Shown: one piece after another, positions 5,564 through 9,341 of the stretch
Numbering within the stretch: the first letter of the stretch is position 1
How the letters are laid out: every line of letters starts with the position of its first letter
NCBI GenBank assembly: GCA_007695205.1
Contig: REEF01000379.1
Span: forward strand, 1 to 9,341
DNA length: 9,341 nt
Direction: 5' to 3'
Origin: Planctomycetaceae bacterium
GTDB taxonomy: Bacteria; Planctomycetota; Planctomycetia; Pirellulales; Pirellulaceae
Notes under the pieces: model-generated
What the model was told of the DNA's origin: nothing
Databases searched by the model: none
What the model saw: only the letters and a program-made list of their open reading frames with translations
Made by a program: the position numbers and the translations under genes

Positions 5564-6646
5564 ATGCGTGATTTTTTTCGATACCTGCTAGTCCTCTCGG
5601 TCGTGGGACTGGGTTTTTACGGGGCATCCCAGCATCGCGTGCCGGATGAATCGCCAGGTGCGATGGACGAACTGGCTGAATTGGAAACTCTACCACAACC
5701 TCCTACTCAAGGGGGGGCAATGCAGGATTCCCAGCCTGCCGAGGTGATTCCCCTCGCGGCGTTGCTAGATGCGGATAGGTCTTCGTCAGACGAATCTCAA
5801 CCAGAGTCGCCAGCGAATTTGAAACGTGTCCCCCAGATCGCTCGCCAATCGACTCCAGCGCCAAAAGCACGTATCGAAGGCACTTCTACGGAAGAGGTCG
5901 TGGTTGCAGAAGAAGCTGCCCCGGATACCGAGCAGACCGCAGAGAGTAGCCCGGTCCAATCCACAAGCGATTCGGAAAGCGACCCGCCCCGCCCTTCCGA
6001 CCCACCTAGGCGTGATTTGACAGCAGCGTCCCAATCATCCGCGACTGCCAAATTCCCCTTGCCCAAACTGGCAGTACGTCCCGGAAATCGGTTCGCCGTG
6101 CCGGATCCTGTCGAACACGATCGATTCAAGGAACCGAAGGCGGACGCGCCATTTGATCCGGCGTGGGACGAGCCCGACCCCGGCGATTTCGACCCCTTCC
6201 ATCAGTTCGCCTCGGAGGATTCACCGTCTGAGCCGATTCCTCTGACCAAGACCCAAGCCGACGAGGCATCGGCGGCAATCGAACCTTCACAGGATACCCT
6301 GATTCACCATGTCGAAGCGGGCGATACCCTTCGCAAGCTGGCCGAAAGGTATTTGGGGGATCGTGAGAAATATCAAGCGATTTTCGAGGCCAACGCGAAA
6401 ATCCTCCCAGACCCTCGCTTGCTGCCAATTGGTGTCGATCTGCAGATCCCTGTCCTGGCAACAACGGAAGTCGCCAAAGACCAAGCTGCGGATGCCTTAC
6501 TCGACGACCCGCAGCATGATGATCCATTGGACGATCTGTTTGCACCGCCAACGCCCTCGGAGCGATCGAGCCGCCATCTGGAACCGATTCCTCCGCAGGC
6601 GCTACCCAACCCACCGTTGGATGCGTGGCGGCCTTCGCTCCGCTGA
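5564..6646 (+). CDS. membrane-anchored protein with long disordered region and one LysM domain
   Basis: A 360-aa envelope protein. Residues 1-22 (MRDFFRYLLVLSVVGLGFYG) are a signal anchor with a hydrophobic core at about 6-20 and no lipobox. Residues 25-245 are low in complexity and rich in Glu, Asp, Ser and Pro, with little predicted structure. One LysM peptidoglycan/glycan-binding domain covers about 247-298 (HHVEAGDTLRKLAERYLGD, then YQAIFEANAKIL, then LLPIGVDLQIPVL). An acidic, Pro-rich tail completes it. No enzymatic domain is visible. It is likely a cell-wall-binding or scaffold protein facing the periplasm. The start is ATG 5564 with GGAG 7 nt upstream. It stands alone on its strand and converges on the protease gene with an 18-bp gap. 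The LysM call is firm; the precise role is not known. Confidence 0.9.
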   Translation: MRDFFRYLLVLSVVGLGFYGASQHRVPDESPGAMDELAELETLPQPPTQGGAMQDSQPAEVIPLAALLDADRSSSDESQPESPANLKRVPQIARQSTPAPKARIEGTSTEEVVVAEEAAPDTEQTAESSPVQSTSDSESDPPRPSDPPRRDLTAASQSSATAKFPLPKLAVRPGNRFAVPDPVEHDRFKEPKADAPFDPAWDEPDPGDFDPFHQFASEDSPSEPIPLTKTQADEASAAIEPSQDTLIHHVEAGDTLRKLAERYLGDREKYQAIFEANAKILPDPRLLPIGVDLQIPVLATTEVAKDQAADALLDDPQHDDPLDDLFAPPTPSERSSRHLEPIPPQALPNPPLDAWRPSLR

Positions 6647-6664
6647 GCATTTTTCCGTCAACGA

Positions 6665-8755
6665 TTACCGAGCCTGAGCCAGTCGCTGTTGTTGCAGCAA
6701 ACGAACGTAGTCGTGGGTGATGGAAAGCACTTCATTGAAGTAAAAGTCCCGCTTGACCACCTCGTCGTCGTTGTCGTTCTGGTCTTCCAGTTGCTTCTGC
6801 TCTTCTTTTTCCGCGTCCACCTCAGCCCGCTCGGAACGGAACGTCTCCTCGTTCAACGGCACGCGTTTTCTTTCCTTTTGCTCCAGATACCGCTTGATAT
6901 TGCGGTTCAATCGTGCGAATTCGTCGCATTCGGCGATCCGGGCCTGGGACCGAGTGTTTAATGATTGGACGACTTCTTGCGGGACCATATTCATGCGCGT
7001 AAACTTTGCCGCAGGGATACGATCGAATTCCAGCGCGTAATCCAGATCGGCTTCACTGATATCCATGTGGTCGGTGATCGACGGCAGCACAATGTCCGCC
7101 AGGACACCACGCTTCTGAGTGCTCGCACCTCCCGGCCGATAAAACTGTTGCTGAGTCAGCTTCAAAGCACCCAGGTTGATCGGATTGGGGATCTTGAACA
7201 GTTCGCTACCGATGTCCAACAGACTTTGCACCGTGCCTTTGCCATGAGTCGACGAGTCACCGACGACCAGTCCGCGACCGTAATCCTGAATGGCTCCGGC
7301 CAAAATCTCGCTGGCACTCGCGCTGAACTTGCTGGTCAAGACCACCAGGGGCCCGGTCCAGGCCATGCCCGGATCGTTATCCCGATAGATTTCCACCTCA
7401 CTCGCAGGATTCTTGACTTGGACGACCGGACCGCGATCGATGAACAAACCGGTCAGATTGATCGCTTCGGTCAAACTGCCGCCGCCGTTGCGTCGCAAAT
7501 CCAACACCACGCCGTCGACGCCCCGCTGCGAAAAGTCTTCCAGGATTTTGCGGACATCCTGCGTCGTGCTCTTGAACGAAGGCTCACCGCGTCGAGCTGC
7601 TTCCATGTCCATGTAGAAGCTGGGCAACGAGATCACCCCGATCTTGAACGACTCTGTCCCGGGAGCATCCGCATCGGTGCCCGGAGCCGGTTCGACGAAA
7701 ACCTTGCTACGCGCCTCGCTGTCCTTCAGCTCGACCAACGCTCGCGTGATCGTGTAGGTTTGCGGTTCCTTCGAACCCGCAGGGATCACTTTCAAACGGA
7801 CCTCGGTTCCGGCTTGGCCACGGATCTTTTGCACCACATCGTTCAGCTTCATGTCCACGATGTCGACGATCTCGTCGTCTAAGCCCTGGCCGACGCCGAT
7901 GATACGATCTTCCGCCTGCAGCTTTCCGTGCCGATCCGCCGCGCCCCCGGGGATGACCTTCGATACCTTGGTGTAGCCGTCCTCCATTTGTAACGCCGCA
8001 CCGATTCCTTCCAGATTCAGCCGCATTTGAATCCGGAAATTGTCAAGCGTGCTGGGGGACATGTAGGTCGTGTGCGGATCCAGGCTGCTGATCGCAGCGG
8101 TCAGGAACATCTCCAGCAGTTCGTCCGCATCCGTCTGATGCATTCGCCGGGCAAAACTCTGGTACCGCCGATGTAGTCGGTCTCGCAACTCGCGCTCTTC
8201 CGTGTCGTCACCCTTCAACACCAGCATGTCGTACTTGATTCTCAGACGCCAACGCTCGCGAGCCTCTGCCAGATCTGCCGGATGCCGCAGCTTGTCAGTA
8301 TCGGTGACCATGTACTCGTCGACCGTAAAATCGAAATCCTCCTCGATCAACTCGTCGATCTGTTTGACCCGTTCGTCCACCCGCTGCAAGAACCTTCGGA
8401 ACACCGTGTACGCAAAGCTGATGTCCTTGTCCTCCAGCATCTTGCTCAACTCGTCCTTCTGGACCATGAATTCATCGATGTCCGACTGAAGGAAGTACAT
8501 CTTCATCGGGTCCAAAGACCTGAGGAACGATTTCAAACCACGTTCCGAGACCGCTTGGTCCAACGACTGCTTCGAAATGTGCCGATCTCGGATCAGCGAT
8601 ATGACCGCATTGGTAACAAAACGATCGTTTGGCCGCGGAGCCACCAAGTCGGCTGGAACCAGCGACCAAACCCCCGCCACCATTGAGGTACTGACAGCCA
8701 AAATCAGCAAAAATCTCGGGCGTCGCAGTCGTGAGATGGCATTTCGAACAGACAT
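6665..8755 (-). CDS. carboxy-terminal processing protease, Tsp/Prc type (peptidase S41)
   Basis: A 696-aa periplasmic protease, close in length to E. coli Prc (682). Such enzymes trim or degrade envelope proteins from their C-termini with a Ser-Lys dyad. Residues 14-33 are a signal anchor. Residues 44-235 are the helical N-terminal domain (including ISSLDPHTTYMSP). A PDZ domain covers about 245-330 (LEGIGAALQMEDGYTKVSKV, GGAADRHGKLQAEDRI). The S41 core follows, with GVVLDLRRNGGG at 415-426 and SKFSASASEILAGAIQDYG. By alignment with Prc the nucleophile is Ser480, with Asp491 and Lys506 in THGKGTVQ. The Ser-Lys spacing is one residue longer than in E. coli. From about 590 on a charged, coiled-coil-like C-terminal domain resembles that of Tsp. 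The start ATG 8755 has GAGAGG at 6 nt. Likely substrates are cell-wall enzymes and their partners. I withhold the symbol prc because the family has several paralogous types. Confidence 0.95.
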   Translation of the reverse strand: MSVRNAISRLRRPRFLLILAVSTSMVAGVWSLVPADLVAPRPNDRFVTNAVISLIRDRHISKQSLDQAVSERGLKSFLRSLDPMKMYFLQSDIDEFMVQKDELSKMLEDKDISFAYTVFRRFLQRVDERVKQIDELIEEDFDFTVDEYMVTDTDKLRHPADLAEARERWRLRIKYDMLVLKGDDTEERELRDRLHRRYQSFARRMHQTDADELLEMFLTAAISSLDPHTTYMSPSTLDNFRIQMRLNLEGIGAALQMEDGYTKVSKVIPGGAADRHGKLQAEDRIIGVGQGLDDEIVDIVDMKLNDVVQKIRGQAGTEVRLKVIPAGSKEPQTYTITRALVELKDSEARSKVFVEPAPGTDADAPGTESFKIGVISLPSFYMDMEAARRGEPSFKSTTQDVRKILEDFSQRGVDGVVLDLRRNGGGSLTEAINLTGLFIDRGPVVQVKNPASEVEIYRDNDPGMAWTGPLVVLTSKFSASASEILAGAIQDYGRGLVVGDSSTHGKGTVQSLLDIGSELFKIPNPINLGALKLTQQQFYRPGGASTQKRGVLADIVLPSITDHMDISEADLDYALEFDRIPAAKFTRMNMVPQEVVQSLNTRSQARIAECDEFARLNRNIKRYLEQKERKRVPLNEETFRSERAEVDAEKEEQKQLEDQNDNDDEVVKRDFYFNEVLSITHDYVRLLQQQRLAQAR

Positions 8756-8772
8756 CTAGAACCTCTCGAACA

Positions 8773-8801
8773 ATAGGAGAAACAACTCTACCAAGCGTCA
8801 A
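8773..8801 (-). promoter_or_regulatory. weak promoter candidate for the protease gene
   Basis: On the minus strand TTGACG (8801-8796, five of six) is followed after 17 bases by TCCTAT (8778-8773, three of six). A TATAAG further upstream (near 8830) is an alternative -10 box without a good -35. Both are tentative. Confidence 0.22.
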
Positions 8802-8939
8802 AGTCGCGCCATGACCACTAACCTTATATGGTAGAAACTAAAACCGATTTCGGCAAGGTCGACATATTCCCCCTGAAGGGACGGGTGCAGGACAGCGTTT
8901 GCGTTGAAATGTCGGAATTCGTGACATTGGCGGGTAAAT

Positions 8940-8945
8940 TACAAT
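8940..8945 (+). promoter_or_regulatory. possible -10 box for the right-edge membrane gene
   Basis: TACAAT matches five of six -10 positions and lies about 70 nt before the proposed TTG start at 9015. No good -35 box stands 16-18 bases upstream. Confidence 0.22.
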
Positions 8946-8956
8946 GTGAGGGCGGT

Positions 8957-8978
8957 TGCTGCGAATGGTTTTGCGGCA
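8957..8978 (+). promoter_or_regulatory. hairpin in the leader of the right-edge membrane gene
   Basis: TGCTGCGAA (8957-8965) can pair with TTTTGCGGCA (its last nine bases, 8970-8978) over nine positions including two G-U pairs, with a TGGT loop. It lies 22 nt before the AGGAGG. The G-U pairs mean it forms better as RNA than as DNA. Confidence 0.28.
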
Positions 8979-9000
8979 GATTGGACACTTCAGGCAAAGC

Positions 9001-9006
9001 AGGAGG
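9001..9006 (+). promoter_or_regulatory. perfect Shine-Dalgarno for the right-edge gene
   Basis: AGGAGG, the full anti-SD complement, stands 8 bases before the in-frame TTG at 9015 and points to that codon as the start. The first in-frame ATG, at 9054, is 47 bases away and too far for this site. Confidence 0.55.
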
Positions 9007-9014
9007 CTTCCCAT

Positions 9015-9341
9015 TTGCTAATCGCTTACACCGCCGTATGTCTTGTCGTAGGCATGCTTATCATTCTCGAGCGAACAGTTTTTGGTGAGGCGAAAGGTTT
9101 GCTACTATTATTCCTCCTCCATCCGCTGTTTTCGACAGCTATCCTTCGCCTGATCTACGGCCCTTCTCGACCAGTGTTGATTATTGGCGTCCTTCTTGGG
9201 ATCTTACTTGCCTACATCGTTGTCATCAATGTCGGAAGTGTGTGGCTCAGGTTGCAACAGATGGAGTCAGAGACGGGGAACCGGGACCGGGGTCTTTTCT
9301 GGACTGTCCGCTTTTGTGCGTCCGATTCACAGAGCTTTCAG
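9015..9341 (+). CDS. N-terminal part of a multi-pass membrane protein (runs off the right edge)
   Basis: The frame is open to the window end, giving 109 residues from a TTG start at 9015. Three hydrophobic segments are seen: about 2-18 (LIAYTAVCLVVGMLIIL), 28-47 (LLLLFLLHPLFSTAIL) and 53-74 (PVLIIGVLLGILLAYIVVIN). A soluble stretch follows (about 75-109, WLRLQQMESETGNRDRG). This is an inner-membrane protein of unknown function. The TTG start is chosen for the AGGAGG 8 nt before it; ATG 9054 would remove most of the first segment, and GTG 8946 has no RBS. Leu codons include many CTT, CTA and TTA, unlike the CTG/CTC-rich neighbours. It is divergent from the protease gene across about 259 bp. 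Confidence 0.6.
   Translation, partial: MLIAYTAVCLVVGMLIILERTVFGEAKGLLLLFLLHPLFSTAILRLIYGPSRPVLIIGVLLGILLAYIVVINVGSVWLRLQQMESETGNRDRGLFWTVRFCASDSQSFQ

Noticed and set aside
6628..6654. terminator between the LysM and protease genes
   Set aside because: GCGG/CCGC gives only four pairs with an eight-base loop, and the T-run starts six bases after the stem.
6965..7882. 305-codon plus-strand frame antisense to the protease
   Set aside because: It is a shadow of a GC-rich coding strand; the protease frame has all catalytic motifs.
8828..9088. 86-codon plus-strand frame
   Set aside because: It overlaps the leader and start of the right-edge membrane gene in another frame, is not domain-like, and lacks an RBS.

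Overview
The window reads as ordinary chromosomal DNA of moderately high GC from a Gram-negative-type bacterium. I favour a planctomycete, probably of the Pirellulales. This is an inference from the gene mix: a two-gene operon of small unfamiliar proteins, a large Tsp/Prc-type protease, a LysM protein with a long disordered region, and an Rrf2 regulator of the 'CPLG...HG..LCPLH' type. No rRNA, tRNA, CRISPR array, transposase, integrase or phage gene is visible.

Layout from left to right. Positions 94-1040 hold a minus-strand, translationally coupled pair. A 179-aa protein of unknown function is followed by a 136-aa helical, TPR-like protein. Divergent from it, across about 270 bp with promoter-like elements in both directions, lies methionyl-tRNA synthetase (metG, 1309-3345). 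A small alpha/beta hydrolase (3345-4160) is coupled to metG through a TGATG stop/start overlap. Converging on the hydrolase are two minus-strand regulators: an Rrf2-family factor (4660-5202) followed by an ArsR-family factor (4199-4585). The Rrf2 gene has the best promoter in the window, a TTGACA -35 box, with a small palindrome directly downstream of the -10 box.

After a 361-bp AT-richer intergenic region comes a membrane-anchored LysM protein (5564-6646), whose leader contains an 8-bp perfect inverted repeat. It converges on a carboxy-terminal processing protease of the Tsp/Prc type (6665-8755, minus) with its Ser/Asp/Lys catalytic residues intact. At the right edge a membrane protein begins and runs out of the window (9015-9341). 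It has a TTG start behind a perfect AGGAGG.

The genes fall into a translation unit (metG and hydrolase), a regulator pair that probably senses redox or metal/thiol state, and envelope functions (LysM protein and periplasmic protease). Nothing here is an obvious multi-gene novel system. The least explained part, and the best candidate for something undescribed, is the coupled pair at 94-1040. Its larger member carries conserved-looking E, D, E-x-S and K positions reminiscent of a PD-(D/E)XK-like core, which is a tentative inference.
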